DNA of 54,677 bases from Bacteroidales bacterium. GTDB taxonomy: Bacteria > Bacteroidota > Bacteroidia > Bacteroidales > UBA932. The stretch spans positions 1 through 54,677 of the forward strand of contig JAFZXU010000002.1 of assembly GCA_017616655.1 (NCBI GenBank), written 5' to 3'. Position numbers and translations under genes: made by a program. The notes beneath the pieces are model-generated. The model had not been told where the DNA came from. It saw only the letters and a list, made by a program, of their open reading frames with translations, and searched no databases. Shown piece by piece: positions 42,542 to 51,562 of this stretch. Position 1 is the stretch's first letter. Every line of letters begins with the position of its first letter.

Positions 42542-43171
42542 ATGGACAACAGGCTCATTATCGGCATCGCCGGCGGAACGGGCTCGGGAAAGACCACCGT
42601 AGCGAGGAAACTGGCCGAAAAACTCCACGAACACATCGTGGTAGTATCACAGGATTCATATTACAAGGACCAGAGCCACCTGCCGCTCGAAGAGCGCCAG
42701 AAGCTCAATTTCGACCACCCCAACGCCATCGATTTCGACCTTCTGGTGGAACAGCTCAAGGAGCTCAAGGCAGGCAGGGATGTCGAGCAGCCCGTCTATT
42801 CCTATCTCACCTGCTCCCGCTCGACAACCGAGACGGTCCACCTCTCCCCCGCCCCCATCATCATCGTGGAGGGCATCCTCATCTTCACCTGCAAGAAGCT
42901 GATGGACGAGATGGACATCAAGGTGTATGTGGATGCCGATGACGACGACCGCCTTATGAGGGTCATCGCGCGCGACATTAGGGAGAGGGGCAAGAACGTG
43001 GAGTGGGTTATGGACCGCTACACCAAGACGGTGAAGCCGATGCACCTGCAGTTCATAGCGCCCAGCAAGCGCTACGCCGATATAATTGTCCCTCAGGGAG
43101 GACACAACCGTGTGGCTATCAACATATTGGTTGCCACCATCAAAAACGCCCTGAAAGAGAAGGAAGAGTAG
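42542..43171 (+). CDS. udk: Uridine kinase
   Basis: 209 residues. The P-loop GGTGSGKTTVA begins near residue 10; SQDSYYKDQSHLP, NFDHPNAIDFDLL, VEGILIFTCKKL and DRLMRVIARDIRERGK are typical uridine kinase parts. It phosphorylates uridine and cytidine in nucleoside salvage. It is 14 bases after asnS and 4 bases before the tonB-like gene. Confidence 0.95.
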   Translation: MDNRLIIGIAGGTGSGKTTVARKLAEKLHEHIVVVSQDSYYKDQSHLPLEERQKLNFDHPNAIDFDLLVEQLKELKAGRDVEQPVYSYLTCSRSTTETVHLSPAPIIIVEGILIFTCKKLMDEMDIKVYVDADDDDRLMRVIARDIRERGKNVEWVMDRYTKTVKPMHLQFIAPSKRYADIIVPQGGHNRVAINILVATIKNALKEKEE

Positions 43172-43175
43172 TAAG

Positions 43176-43904
43176 ATGCCTGATCTCAAGCACGATGAGG
43201 AGAGCCGGGCAGGGCTCTACACGACCCTGATTTTCCATCTCTCCGTACTGATAATACTGCTCCTGGTTTCAATCAGCTCCGCTGTCGACCAGGAGCACTC
43301 GTTCGTGCTTGACTTTACGAAGCAGGAGGAGCGAGAGAAGGAGATCAGGCAGATAGAGATGAAGGAGGAGGCGAAACGCCAGATCGAGGAACTCCTCGGC
43401 AAGCCGGCCCCAGCAATCCGCAATGTTGCAGTGGATGCCGGGGAAAGATTGAAGGACAGCAAGGGCAAGACCGGTTCGGATGTCTATAAGGAGGCGCGGG
43501 ATCTTCAGCGCAAGCTGGATGCCTCGAGGCGTGACGCGCTCCGCGAGAAGAGCGAAGCCGAGGCGGTGGATATGGGCAAAGGCGACGAGGACTCCGAGGA
43601 GAAGGAGACTCCTGCCTACCGCGGCCCTTCGGTGCTTACCTATTCCCTTGAAGGGCGCAAGGCGCGCCATCTTCCCGTTCCTGCATACAAAGGCTACGGA
43701 GGCGGCGATGTATATGTGGCAATCGTAGTGAACCCCATGGGGCGCGTCATAGCCGCAAAGGTCAACGAGGCCCTCTCCACCCCCGACGGTCAGCTATGGG
43801 GCTATGCCCTCGACGCCGCGAAGCGTTCCCGTTTCTCGGCCGACGAATCGGCTCCCGCCAGACAGGAGGGCGAAATCGTATATAGATTTATCAGACAAAA
43901 CTAA
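43176..43904 (+). CDS. TonB-like energy transducer protein
   Basis: 242 residues. One N-terminal membrane helix (about 17-37, TLIFHLSVLIILLLVSI) is followed by a long charged coiled-coil-like region (QEEREKEIRQIEMKEEAKRQIEELLG) and a C-terminal TonB-like domain (GGGDVYVAIVVNPMGRVIAAKVNEAL then YALDAAKRSRFSADES and GEIVYRFIRQN). The Pro-rich spacer of classic TonB is lacking; the spacer here is Glu/Lys/Arg-rich. It would connect ExbB/ExbD energy to outer-membrane receptors, but lies in a different unit from the exb genes, next to udk. Confidence 0.82.
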   Translation: MPDLKHDEESRAGLYTTLIFHLSVLIILLLVSISSAVDQEHSFVLDFTKQEEREKEIRQIEMKEEAKRQIEELLGKPAPAIRNVAVDAGERLKDSKGKTGSDVYKEARDLQRKLDASRRDALREKSEAEAVDMGKGDEDSEEKETPAYRGPSVLTYSLEGRKARHLPVPAYKGYGGGDVYVAIVVNPMGRVIAAKVNEALSTPDGQLWGYALDAAKRSRFSADESAPARQEGEIVYRFIRQN

Positions 43905-43909
43905 AGAAT

Positions 43910-44752
43910 ATGAAAGCTTTACGTATCGTTGCAGCACTCTGCTGCCTTGTGCTTGTTTCCTTCTTATCAGAAGCAAAGACCCCGAAAGGACACCTTGTAA
44001 TCGTCGGAGGCGGCGGCCGCACCGACAAGATCGGTCAGGCATACATCCAGTATTCCGGCGCTCCTGAAGCCACTTTCCTCGTAATCGGCACCGCAAGCGA
44101 TACGCCGATGGAGGCTGCCGAATCATTTGCGGCATCCATCAAGAAGATGGGCGCAGGCGAAACCCGGTGCATCGCCCCCACACGTGCGGAGTGCAATGAT
44201 CCAGAGTACGTAAATAAGGTTATGGAAGGCGTCGGCGGCGTCTTTTTCTGCGGCGGCAAACAGCACCGCATCACCGATGCCATCAGGGGTACGCTGCTGC
44301 ACGAGCGCCTTATGAAGCTCTATGAGGAGGGCGGAATGATCAGCGGCTCGAGCGCAGGTGCGGCCATGATGAGCGAGAAGATGCTCACCGGCAGCCGTGT
44401 GGACCACTCCGAAGAGGGTTTCAAGGACATTGCGCCCGACATGGTGGAGATAGTCGAGGGAATGGGCTTCATCAAGGGCGCCATCATCGACCAGCATTTC
44501 CTGAAGCGCAGCCGTGAAAACCGCCTCTTCTCCGTCGCTTTCGACCATCCCGAATGCGTTTGCATCGGCATCGACGAGGCTACTGCGATCGTGGTGAGCA
44601 AAGGACGCGATATCGAGGTGCTGGGCAGGAGCTCGGTCATGATTATCGAGCCCGACCGCAAGTCCATCAGGGTTGACAAGAATTACAATTACGCCGGCAA
44701 CGCCAGGATCAAACTCCTCTTCGAAGGCGACAAATACCGTCTGAAGAAGTAA
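43910..44752 (+). CDS. Secreted cyanophycinase-like peptidase (S51 family)
   Basis: 280 residues with a signal peptide (about 1-22, RIVAALCCLVLVSFLSEA). GHLVIVGGGG opens the mature domain; the nucleophile is Ser148 in SGSSAGAAMM, the S51 nucleophile elbow; GVGGVFFCGGKQHRITDAI, GMGFIKGAIIDQHFLKRSRENRL and CIGIDEATAIVV are the other family blocks. Cyanophycinases cut the arginine-aspartate polymer cyanophycin to beta-Asp-Arg dipeptides. No cyanophycin synthetase is in the window, and the export signal points to use of an external polymer. Five bases after the tonB-like gene. Confidence 0.9.
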   Translation: MKALRIVAALCCLVLVSFLSEAKTPKGHLVIVGGGGRTDKIGQAYIQYSGAPEATFLVIGTASDTPMEAAESFAASIKKMGAGETRCIAPTRAECNDPEYVNKVMEGVGGVFFCGGKQHRITDAIRGTLLHERLMKLYEEGGMISGSSAGAAMMSEKMLTGSRVDHSEEGFKDIAPDMVEIVEGMGFIKGAIIDQHFLKRSRENRLFSVAFDHPECVCIGIDEATAIVVSKGRDIEVLGRSSVMIIEPDRKSIRVDKNYNYAGNARIKLLFEGDKYRLKK

Positions 44753-44753
44753 T

Positions 44754-44816
44754 TCCGTCATTCCCGGCTTGAAGCAATCCGTCATTCCCGGCTTGACCGG
44801 GAATCCCCGGGAATCC
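44754..44816. repeat. REP-like palindromic repeats
   Basis: TCCGTCATTCCCGGCTTGA occurs at 44754-44772 and again at 44778-44796, 24 bases apart. The second copy goes on as a hairpin, ATTCCCGG-CTTGA-CCGGGAAT (84-104 of that block), followed by another CCCCGGGAATCCC. This is the form of repetitive extragenic palindromes seen in many genomes. It sits just after the cyanophycinase stop, between convergent genes. The rest of the gap to 44923 shows no gene. Confidence 0.75.
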
Positions 44817-44923
44817 CTCGCGCGGCGGAACCTTTCATGCCGTGCCACTAGCGTCACGTCATGAAGAACCCGCCGCTCCACAAAGCCAGCGCGCAGTTCC
44901 AGCCTAAGCCGGATAAAACTTTT

Positions 44924-45298
44924 TTACTTTAAGAAGCAGAAGAATACCGCTGCAATTATGCAGAGGAAGGAGACCATGTGGTTCCACTGGATGGGCTGGC
45001 TCTTGAAGACGAGGGCGCAGATGACGGTGAAAACCACGAGGGAGATGCACTCCTGAATGATTTTGAGCTGCATCAGGTTGAAGGGGCCGCCGGTGATATT
45101 CGATCCCAGGCGGTTCGCCGGAATCATCACGCAATACTCGAAGAAGGCGACGCCCCAGGAGAGCAGTATTATCAGAATCAGCGGCCAGCCGTCGCTGATA
45201 TGCATTTCAGAAAGCTTCAACTGCCCGTACCAGGCGAATGTCATGAAGATGTTGGAAAGCACCAACAGAATGATTGTCCAAAAAGCCTGCATTTTCAT
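44924..45298 (-). CDS. DUF486/DMT-type small membrane protein
   Basis: 124 residues with about four membrane helices. FWTIILLVLSNIFMTFAWYGQLK, SWGVAFFEYCVMIPANRLGS and GPFNLMQLKIIQECISLVVFT are the hallmarks of DUF486 proteins, relatives of drug/metabolite transporters. The transported compound is unknown. It lies 11 bases downstream of the CtpA-like gene on the same strand and is probably its last co-transcribed partner. Confidence 0.88.
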   Translation of the reverse strand: MKMQAFWTIILLVLSNIFMTFAWYGQLKLSEMHISDGWPLILIILLSWGVAFFEYCVMIPANRLGSNITGGPFNLMQLKIIQECISLVVFTVICALVFKSQPIQWNHMVSFLCIIAAVFFCFLK

Positions 45299-45309
45299 CT
45301 TTCTAAGAA

Positions 45310-46920
45310 TCAGTCACCCTCCAATGCCCGCTGAACGGTCTTGTCGATAGTCAGGTAGATGGGATAGAAGGCATCGTCGTCCATCGGGGTGGAGCGGCCG
45401 ACCATTGCCTTTATCTGGGTAAGGATATAGCCGCCCGAGCGCTCCCATTCACCTTCCTGCGGAACGACCTCATTCTCAGCTGCATATTTCAGGAAAAGGG
45501 TCTTGAGGTCTATCGGGGCGAGGAAACTTTCGAGTGACTCCATATCGTTTATCTCGCGGATCCTGGCGCGGTTCTGGTCGCAGAACTTGTTGGCGAATTT
45601 CACCTGGAGGCTCTGGCGGTTGCACTTCACCATGAAATCTGTTACGCCGACAGTGTCCAGCGGGACGAAGACATCCGGTATGATGCCGCCTCCGCCATAG
45701 ACGATCTTGCCGCCGGGAGTAACGTATTTCAGGGAATCATTGACCTTTATGCTGTCGGCAGACATCATCTCGCCGCTCTGGAAGCGCTCGAGGATATCGT
45801 ATGCGTAATCGTCGCTGCCGTCATAGGGCTTCTGGATGCATCGGCCGGTGGGAGTATGGTAGCGGGCTATCGTGAGCCGCACCCCGGAGCCGTCGGAGAA
45901 GGTTATCGGCTCCTGTACGAGTCCCTTTCCGAAAGAGCGGACGCCATAAACAGTAGCGCGGTCGTTGTCCTGCATCGCGCCGGTGAAAATCTCGCTCGAG
46001 GAGGCGGAATACTCGTTGATGAGGATGGCGAGCTCGAGGTCCTGGCTGAAGCCGTTGCCGTCGGCGAAGATATCGTTCCTCTCGCTGTGAAGCCCCTCCA
46101 TATAGGTAATCAGTTTGCCCTTTTCGAGGAAGTCGTTGGAGAGCATTATGGCCTGGTCGAGATAGCCGCCGGAATTGTCGCGCAGGTCGAAGACGAGCCT
46201 CTTCATTCCCTGCTCGCGGAGCAGCAGCCGGGCCTTCAGGTACTCTATGTAGCTGGTGCGCGAGAACTTGGAGAGTTTGATATAACCGGTTGTGTCGTTG
46301 AGCATGAAGGCCACGTCGACGCTCTTCTGGGGAATCTTGTCGCGTATGATCTCGAAGACCACGGGGTCCTTCTCCCCCTCCCTGCCCACGCTGATGAGAA
46401 CCTTGGTTCCCTTCTTGCCGCGCATTAGGCGAACCATCGTATCCTGCGGCATATTGACTCCGGCGATGTCGCGGTCGTCCACCTTGAGGATGCGGTCGCC
46501 GGAGAGGATTCCCGCCTTCTCGGAGGGGCCTCCGGCAATGACGTTGTTGACTATCGCGGTGTCGTTGGGCACGTTGAACTGTATGCCGATGCCGTCGAAG
46601 CCGCCCTGGAGGTCTTCGTCTGCCGTCTCAAAATCCTTGGGGGTGAAATAGACGGAGTGGGGATCGAGTTTGGAGAGAATCAGGGGGAGGATCTCCTCGG
46701 TTATCGCGGCCTGGTCGAGGCTGTCCACATAATTGGCCTCGATCGTATTGAGCACCAGCATCAGCTTGCCCCAGTCGCTGTTCTTCGCCGCACGGTCGAT
46801 CTTCACCACATTCTGCCGGGGAGAGAAACGCCTGGAGATATTGTCCGCGAGCGCCCATCCCATCAGGACTACCGCCAGTCCTATCAGGATGTTGAAGAAT
46901 ATCTCTTTCTTATTGCTCAT
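45310..46920 (-). CDS. Carboxy-terminal processing protease (S41, CtpA/Prc type)
   Basis: 536 residues. An N-terminal membrane/signal segment (about 8-27), a PDZ domain (about 104-195; GGPSEKAGILSGDRILKVDD) and the S41 catalytic core: LVFDLRDNSGGYLDQAI, the nucleophile Ser in SASSSEI (305-311), and the catalytic Lys332 in SFGKGLVQEP. It trims or degrades envelope proteins from their C-termini. A tail of about 150 residues follows the core. The start overlaps the stop of the dCMP deaminase gene by 11 bases. Confidence 0.92.
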   Translation of the reverse strand: MSNKKEIFFNILIGLAVVLMGWALADNISRRFSPRQNVVKIDRAAKNSDWGKLMLVLNTIEANYVDSLDQAAITEEILPLILSKLDPHSVYFTPKDFETADEDLQGGFDGIGIQFNVPNDTAIVNNVIAGGPSEKAGILSGDRILKVDDRDIAGVNMPQDTMVRLMRGKKGTKVLISVGREGEKDPVVFEIIRDKIPQKSVDVAFMLNDTTGYIKLSKFSRTSYIEYLKARLLLREQGMKRLVFDLRDNSGGYLDQAIMLSNDFLEKGKLITYMEGLHSERNDIFADGNGFSQDLELAILINEYSASSSEIFTGAMQDNDRATVYGVRSFGKGLVQEPITFSDGSGVRLTIARYHTPTGRCIQKPYDGSDDYAYDILERFQSGEMMSADSIKVNDSLKYVTPGGKIVYGGGGIIPDVFVPLDTVGVTDFMVKCNRQSLQVKFANKFCDQNRARIREINDMESLESFLAPIDLKTLFLKYAAENEVVPQEGEWERSGGYILTQIKAMVGRSTPMDDDAFYPIYLTIDKTVQRALEGD

Positions 46921-47332
46921 CGTACTTCACTACTTCCACTCCCGCGCGGCGCAGAAGTTCCACGCCGTCCAGGATCCTGTATTCGTCACGATAGACCACG
47001 CGCTTAATGCCGGCCTGGATTATCAGCTTGGAGCACTCCATGCAGGGGGAGGCGGTGACATAGAGGGTCGCCCCCTCGCTGCTGTTGCCGCTCTTGGCCA
47101 CCTTGGTTATGGCATTGGCCTCGGCGTGGAGCACATAGGGCTTGGTAACCCCGTTCTCGTCTTCGCAGACATTCTCGAAACCCGAAGGGGTGCCGTTGTA
47201 GCCGTCCGAGATTATCATCCTGTCCTTGACGATGATGGCTCCCACCTGGCGGCGCTTGCAATATGAGTTCTTTGCCCATACCGACGCCATTTCAAGGTAG
47301 CTGGCGTCGAACTTCTTCTCTTTGTCTTCCAT
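46910..47332 (-). CDS. dCMP/cytidine deaminase family protein (ComEB-like)
   Basis: 140 residues. Zinc ligands are visible: His69-Ala-Glu71 (HAEANAI) and Pro96-Cys97-Met-Glu-Cys100 (PCMEC). The substrate-specific part NGTPSGFENVCEDENG matches deoxycytidylate deaminases, which turn dCMP to dUMP for thymidylate synthesis; ComEB of competence operons is the same family. Same strand and overlapping with the CtpA-like gene; 3 bases after the acyl-CoA ligase gene. Confidence 0.9.
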   Translation of the reverse strand: MEDKEKKFDASYLEMASVWAKNSYCKRRQVGAIIVKDRMIISDGYNGTPSGFENVCEDENGVTKPYVLHAEANAITKVAKSGNSSEGATLYVTASPCMECSKLIIQAGIKRVVYRDEYRILDGVELLRRAGVEVVKYDEQ

Positions 47333-47335
47333 CTT

Positions 47336-48982
47336 TTATCTCTGGTAGAGGTATCTCTTTATGCTCTTCTTGGGAGTCTTCTCGAACTCCTCGGGGAATA
47401 TTTCGACCTTCGCGATACGGCAGTAGCCGGGCATTTCGAGGTTGGTGATCTCGATCTCCTCCTCGAAGAGGTGCTGCAGGGTGGCGTGGTCGATATTATC
47501 GGCCTCAAGCGCGTCGAAGTCGGGATATATCAGGGCGGTGAGGGCGCCGTGGTCGTCGATCACGAGCGATTCGGCCACATAGGGAAGGTTGTTGATGCTG
47601 CTCTCGATCTCCTCCGGATAGATGTTCTGGCCTGATGCGCCGAGGATCATGGTCTTGCTCCTGCCCCTGATGAAGAGGAAGCCGTCGGAGTCTATAATGC
47701 CCATGTCGCCGGTACGCAGCCAGCCGTTCTGGAGCGCCTGAGCGGTGGCCTGGGGATTCTTGTAGTAACCCAGGAAGACATTGTCGCCCTGCACCAGGAT
47801 CTCGCCCGGAAGGTTTCTCGGGTCCTTGGAATTGATCTTCACCTTGATGTTCTGGGTGGGTTTTCCGCAGGAGTAGAGCTTTGTCCTGTCCCACGATTCG
47901 AAGGCGATGATAGGTGCGCACTCCGTCATTCCGTAGCCCACCGTGTAGGGGAAATTGATGCGGCGCAGGAAGGCCTCCACCTCACGGTTGAGCGCCGCTC
48001 CGCCCACGATGACCTCCTTGAAATTGCCGCCGAACGACTCCACGAGACTCTTCTTGATCCTGTTCAGGACCATCTGGTCGATTCCCGGAAGCGAAAGGAA
48101 GAGTTTCATCCTGCTCTTGCTGATGAAGGGGAGCAGCTTCGACTTGTATATCTTCTCGAGGATCATCGGCACAGTGATGATGATGTCGGGCTTGACCTCC
48201 GCCATCGCCTTCAGGATGACGTTGGGGCTTGGAAGCCTCGTCAGGAAGTGGACGTGGGCTCCGATGGTCATCTCGAAGAGGAACTCGAATATCATACCAT
48301 ACATGTGGGCGGTGGGAAGCATCGATACCACGTTCGACTTGTTGTCCATCTGGCTCTCCACAGTTGCGGCGAACTGGATGTTGTACTCCAGGGCGCGATA
48401 GGGAATCATTACTCCCTTCGAGAAGCCGGTACTGCCCGAGGTATAGCTGATCAGGGCCAGTTCATCGGGCTGGTCCTCATAATACTTGATGTCGTCGGGG
48501 CCGAAATCGGGGAACTTCTCGTTGAAAAGGCGGTCCAGATCGTCGAAAGCCGAATTGTAGAGCTCCTCGCGGGCATAGACGATATTGAACTTGTTGAGGG
48601 AGAAAACGGCCTCCAGCTCAGGCATATCGGCTATTGAGAGATTCTCGAGCAGGGTGTCGCCCACGAAGAGGAACCTCGAGTCGGAATGGTTTACGAGATG
48701 ATGGATGTTGCTCGGCTTGAACTCGTGGAGGAGCGGAACCACTACGGCTCCGTAGGTTATCACAGCCAGGTACGAAACCGCCCAGTTGGCCTGGTTCCTC
48801 GAACATATGGCGATCTTGTCTCCCTTCCTGATGTTGCAGGTTTCAAAGAGGATATGGAGCTTGGCTATCTTGCGCGCCACGTCGGAGTACTTGTTGGTCT
48901 CGCCTTTGTAGTCGGAGAGCGCCGGCCTGTCCCAGTTCTTCCTGAAACTCTTTTCAAAATATTTGTTGAGCGATCTTTTCAT
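47336..48982 (-). CDS. Long-chain acyl-CoA ligase/AMP-binding enzyme
   Basis: 548 residues of the ANL superfamily. The P-loop LISYTSGSTGFSKGVMIPYRAL, the A5-like GYGMTECAPIIAF, LRTGDMGIIDSDGFLFIRGR and the lysine-bearing end region KKSIKRYLYQR are visible, with ASGQNIYPEEIESSI between. It activates a carboxylic acid as acyl-AMP then thioester; the family type suggests long-chain fatty acids, chain length not certain. The order ABC exporter, ligase, deaminase, protease is a close-packed minus-strand unit. Confidence 0.9.
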   Translation of the reverse strand: MKRSLNKYFEKSFRKNWDRPALSDYKGETNKYSDVARKIAKLHILFETCNIRKGDKIAICSRNQANWAVSYLAVITYGAVVVPLLHEFKPSNIHHLVNHSDSRFLFVGDTLLENLSIADMPELEAVFSLNKFNIVYAREELYNSAFDDLDRLFNEKFPDFGPDDIKYYEDQPDELALISYTSGSTGFSKGVMIPYRALEYNIQFAATVESQMDNKSNVVSMLPTAHMYGMIFEFLFEMTIGAHVHFLTRLPSPNVILKAMAEVKPDIIITVPMILEKIYKSKLLPFISKSRMKLFLSLPGIDQMVLNRIKKSLVESFGGNFKEVIVGGAALNREVEAFLRRINFPYTVGYGMTECAPIIAFESWDRTKLYSCGKPTQNIKVKINSKDPRNLPGEILVQGDNVFLGYYKNPQATAQALQNGWLRTGDMGIIDSDGFLFIRGRSKTMILGASGQNIYPEEIESSINNLPYVAESLVIDDHGALTALIYPDFDALEADNIDHATLQHLFEEEIEITNLEMPGYCRIAKVEIFPEEFEKTPKKSIKRYLYQR

Positions 48983-48991
48983 ATCCTTGTA

Positions 48992-50818
48992 CTATGAGAA
49001 ATCCTGTAAAGAGCAAAGATGCGCATAAATTCCGCCCTTTGCAACTAAATCTTCGTGACGCCCCCGCTCCGCAACCCTGCCGTCCTGCAGGACCACTATC
49101 TCGTCGGCGTGGCGGACGGTGGAAAGGCGATGGGCTATGACGAAGGAGGTCCTGCCGCCCATAAGGCGCTGCAGGGCATCCTGGACGAGCCTTTCGCTCT
49201 CGGTATCGAGCGACGAGGTGGCCTCGTCGAGAATCAGGATAGGAGGATTCTTGAGCACGGCGCGGGCTATGGCAAGCCTCTGCCGCTGTCCTCCCGAAAG
49301 TTTCGATCCCCCCTCGCCTATCACCGTGTCGTACCCCTTTTCAAGGGCCGAGATGAAGCTGTCGGCATTCGCCACCTTCGCCGCGGCGCGCACCTCCTCT
49401 TCGGTAGTCCCTTCGGAGGCGAAGGCTATGTTGTTGAACACCGTATCGTTGAAGAGGACCGGGTCCTGCGGCACTATGCCCATCAGGGCGCGCAGATCCT
49501 CCAGGCGCAACGAACGGATATCCTTCCCGTCGATGGTTATGGAGCCTCCCGAAACGTCGCGGAAACGGGCCAGCAGGTCGGCCATGGTGGATTTTCCGGC
49601 ACCGGAGTGGCCCACCACGGCCACCATCTTCCCCTTGGGAATCTCGAGGCTGACCTCCTCCAGGACAGGTTTGCTTTCGTAAGAGAAGGAGACCGAGTTG
49701 AATCTTACCGCCTCCTCGAAGCTCTCCTTGCGGAGTGCGTCGGGAGCCTCCTTCACCCCGGGTTCGGTGTCGAGGATGGCGAAGATGCGGTCGGCTGAAA
49801 CAAGCCCCTTCCGTATTGCCGCATAGGAGTTGGAGATAGCCTTGGCCGGCTCCAGCACCTTCCAGTAGAACATTATATAGACGATGAACTGTTCCCAGCT
49901 CATCCCGAGTTTTCCATGCAGGTTGAGCCATCCGCCGTAGAAGAGCACCACGGCCGCGATGGAGATGCCGAGAAATTCCGAAACCGGGGAGGCGAGCTCC
50001 TGGCGGTATCCCACCTTTGCGGAGACCTCCCTGTGCCTTTGGTTTTCGGCATCGAAGCGCCGGCCCAGATATTTGCCGGCATTGAAGGCCTTGACAATCC
50101 TCGAGCCCGTAATGGCCTCTTCGAAACGGGCGAGTATCGAGCCCATAAGACTCTGTGTCTCAACGCTCCCGGCACGCAGGTAACGCGTTATGCGGGTCAC
50201 AATGAAGGCCGAAACCGGAAGCGCTATGAGCGAGACGAGGGTGAGCCTCGGCGACATATAGAAGAGCATCGCCAGGAAGCCCAAGGCCAGCAGCGGCTCG
50301 CGGAACAGGACGTGGAAACTGCTCGCCACGCTGTTCTGCACCTCGCTGACGTCGTTCGAGACGCACGAAAGGATATCTCCCTTGCGCCTCTCGGTGAAGT
50401 ACCCTGTGTCGAGGGCGAGGATCTTGGAAAAGAGATCCTTGCGGATGTTGCGCATCAGGGTGGTCTTCATCGAGACCAGGATGCGCTGCGAAAGGTAGCG
50501 ACAGAGATTGGCCACGAAGCAGGCCGCAACCAGCATGAGGCTGACGAAGGCCAGGCCGCGGATGACGCCGCCGCCGGCGACGATCCCCGACAGGATGAAG
50601 GAGAAGTAATCCCGCAGCCAGTCGAGAGAAAACGCGAACTCCGGCCGCGCGGGACCGGAGGCTATCGAAGCGTTGTCGAAAAGCACCGTGAGCATCGGCC
50701 CCAGGAGGGCGTAGGTCGCGATGCCTGAGACCACCGAGAGAATGGAGAGAAAAAGATATGGAGGCCAGTACTTTCCGTACGGCCTCGCATATCCTAATAT
50801 TCTCTTCAGTGTCTTCAA
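48992..50818 (-). CDS. ABC exporter, MsbA-like half-transporter
   Basis: 608 residues with membrane and nucleotide-binding domains fused. About six membrane helices in residues 1-320, then the ATPase: Walker A GHSGAGKST, signature LSGGQRQRLAIARA, Walker B PPILILDEATSSLD and the H-loop VIAHRLSTVRHAD. It would form a homodimer flipping lipids or exporting hydrophobic compounds; MsbA-like lipid A transport is likely but not proven. It is 9 bases after the FKBP gene. Confidence 0.9.
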   Translation of the reverse strand: MKTLKRILGYARPYGKYWPPYLFLSILSVVSGIATYALLGPMLTVLFDNASIASGPARPEFAFSLDWLRDYFSFILSGIVAGGGVIRGLAFVSLMLVAACFVANLCRYLSQRILVSMKTTLMRNIRKDLFSKILALDTGYFTERRKGDILSCVSNDVSEVQNSVASSFHVLFREPLLALGFLAMLFYMSPRLTLVSLIALPVSAFIVTRITRYLRAGSVETQSLMGSILARFEEAITGSRIVKAFNAGKYLGRRFDAENQRHREVSAKVGYRQELASPVSEFLGISIAAVVLFYGGWLNLHGKLGMSWEQFIVYIMFYWKVLEPAKAISNSYAAIRKGLVSADRIFAILDTEPGVKEAPDALRKESFEEAVRFNSVSFSYESKPVLEEVSLEIPKGKMVAVVGHSGAGKSTMADLLARFRDVSGGSITIDGKDIRSLRLEDLRALMGIVPQDPVLFNDTVFNNIAFASEGTTEEEVRAAAKVANADSFISALEKGYDTVIGEGGSKLSGGQRQRLAIARAVLKNPPILILDEATSSLDTESERLVQDALQRLMGGRTSFVIAHRLSTVRHADEIVVLQDGRVAERGRHEDLVAKGGIYAHLCSLQDFS

Positions 50819-50827
50819 AGGGAGGGA

Positions 50828-51550
50828 TTAGTTTTCTTCGGGCTCCGAAGAAAGCTCGGGATTCTCGGTGGAAATGAGCTCGACCCTGAAGTTGAGAGCG
50901 GAACCGGGGCCGATAAGTCCGCCTGCGCCACGCTCGCCGTAGCCCAGTTCAGCGGGGATCCAGAGGAGGATTTCGCCGCCCTCTTCGCAGTAGGTGAGGC
51001 CTTCGCCCCAGCCCTTGATGACCTGGTTCAGGGCGAAAGTGACGGTGTCGTTGCGCTCGTAGGAAGAGTCGAAGACGGTGCCGTCGAGAAGCTTGCCTTC
51101 GTAGCAGACCTTGACGGTGCTGCCCTCTACGGGCTTCACGCCGTTACCCTCGCGGACAATCTTGTACTGAATGCCGCTCTCGGTGGTGACGACGCCGTCC
51201 TTCTTGCCGTTCTCCTCGAAGAATTTGGCAGCCTTGGCCTCGTTCTCCTCCTTGAGGGCGTTCATACGCTTCTCCATATACTCGTTCATGACGCTGTAGA
51301 AGGTCTCCTCGTCGAGAGCGACGCCGTTCATCGCGTCCTTGATGCCCTTCTTGATCTGGGAGAACGAAAGAGCGCCGAAGTTGTTGCCCTTCATATACTC
51401 GCCGAACTGCTGGCCGATCATATAGCTGACCTGGTCGATTTCGGAATTGGTGATGCCCTTGGGGGTCTTCTCCTTGGTAACCCTGTCGGAGCAGGCTGTC
51501 AGAGCGACAGCTGCGAATGCGCAAAGCGCAAAGATTTTGAGTGTTTTCAT
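50828..51550 (-). CDS. FKBP-type peptidyl-prolyl isomerase, lipoprotein
   Basis: 240 residues. A lipoprotein signal peptide with lipobox LTAC (Cys near residue 20) places it on a membrane of the envelope. An N-terminal FKBP dimerisation helix region (KGITNSEIDQVSYMIGQQFGEYMKGNNF) precedes the FKBP_C domain (GSTVKVCYEGKLLDGTVFDSSYERNDTVTFALNQVIKGWGEGL). It helps fold exported proteins. It stands between nhaA and the ABC exporter on the same strand. Confidence 0.92.
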   Translation of the reverse strand: MKTLKIFALCAFAAVALTACSDRVTKEKTPKGITNSEIDQVSYMIGQQFGEYMKGNNFGALSFSQIKKGIKDAMNGVALDEETFYSVMNEYMEKRMNALKEENEAKAAKFFEENGKKDGVVTTESGIQYKIVREGNGVKPVEGSTVKVCYEGKLLDGTVFDSSYERNDTVTFALNQVIKGWGEGLTYCEEGGEILLWIPAELGYGERGAGGLIGPGSALNFRVELISTENPELSSEPEEN

Positions 51551-51562
51551 TAAATGATTGAG

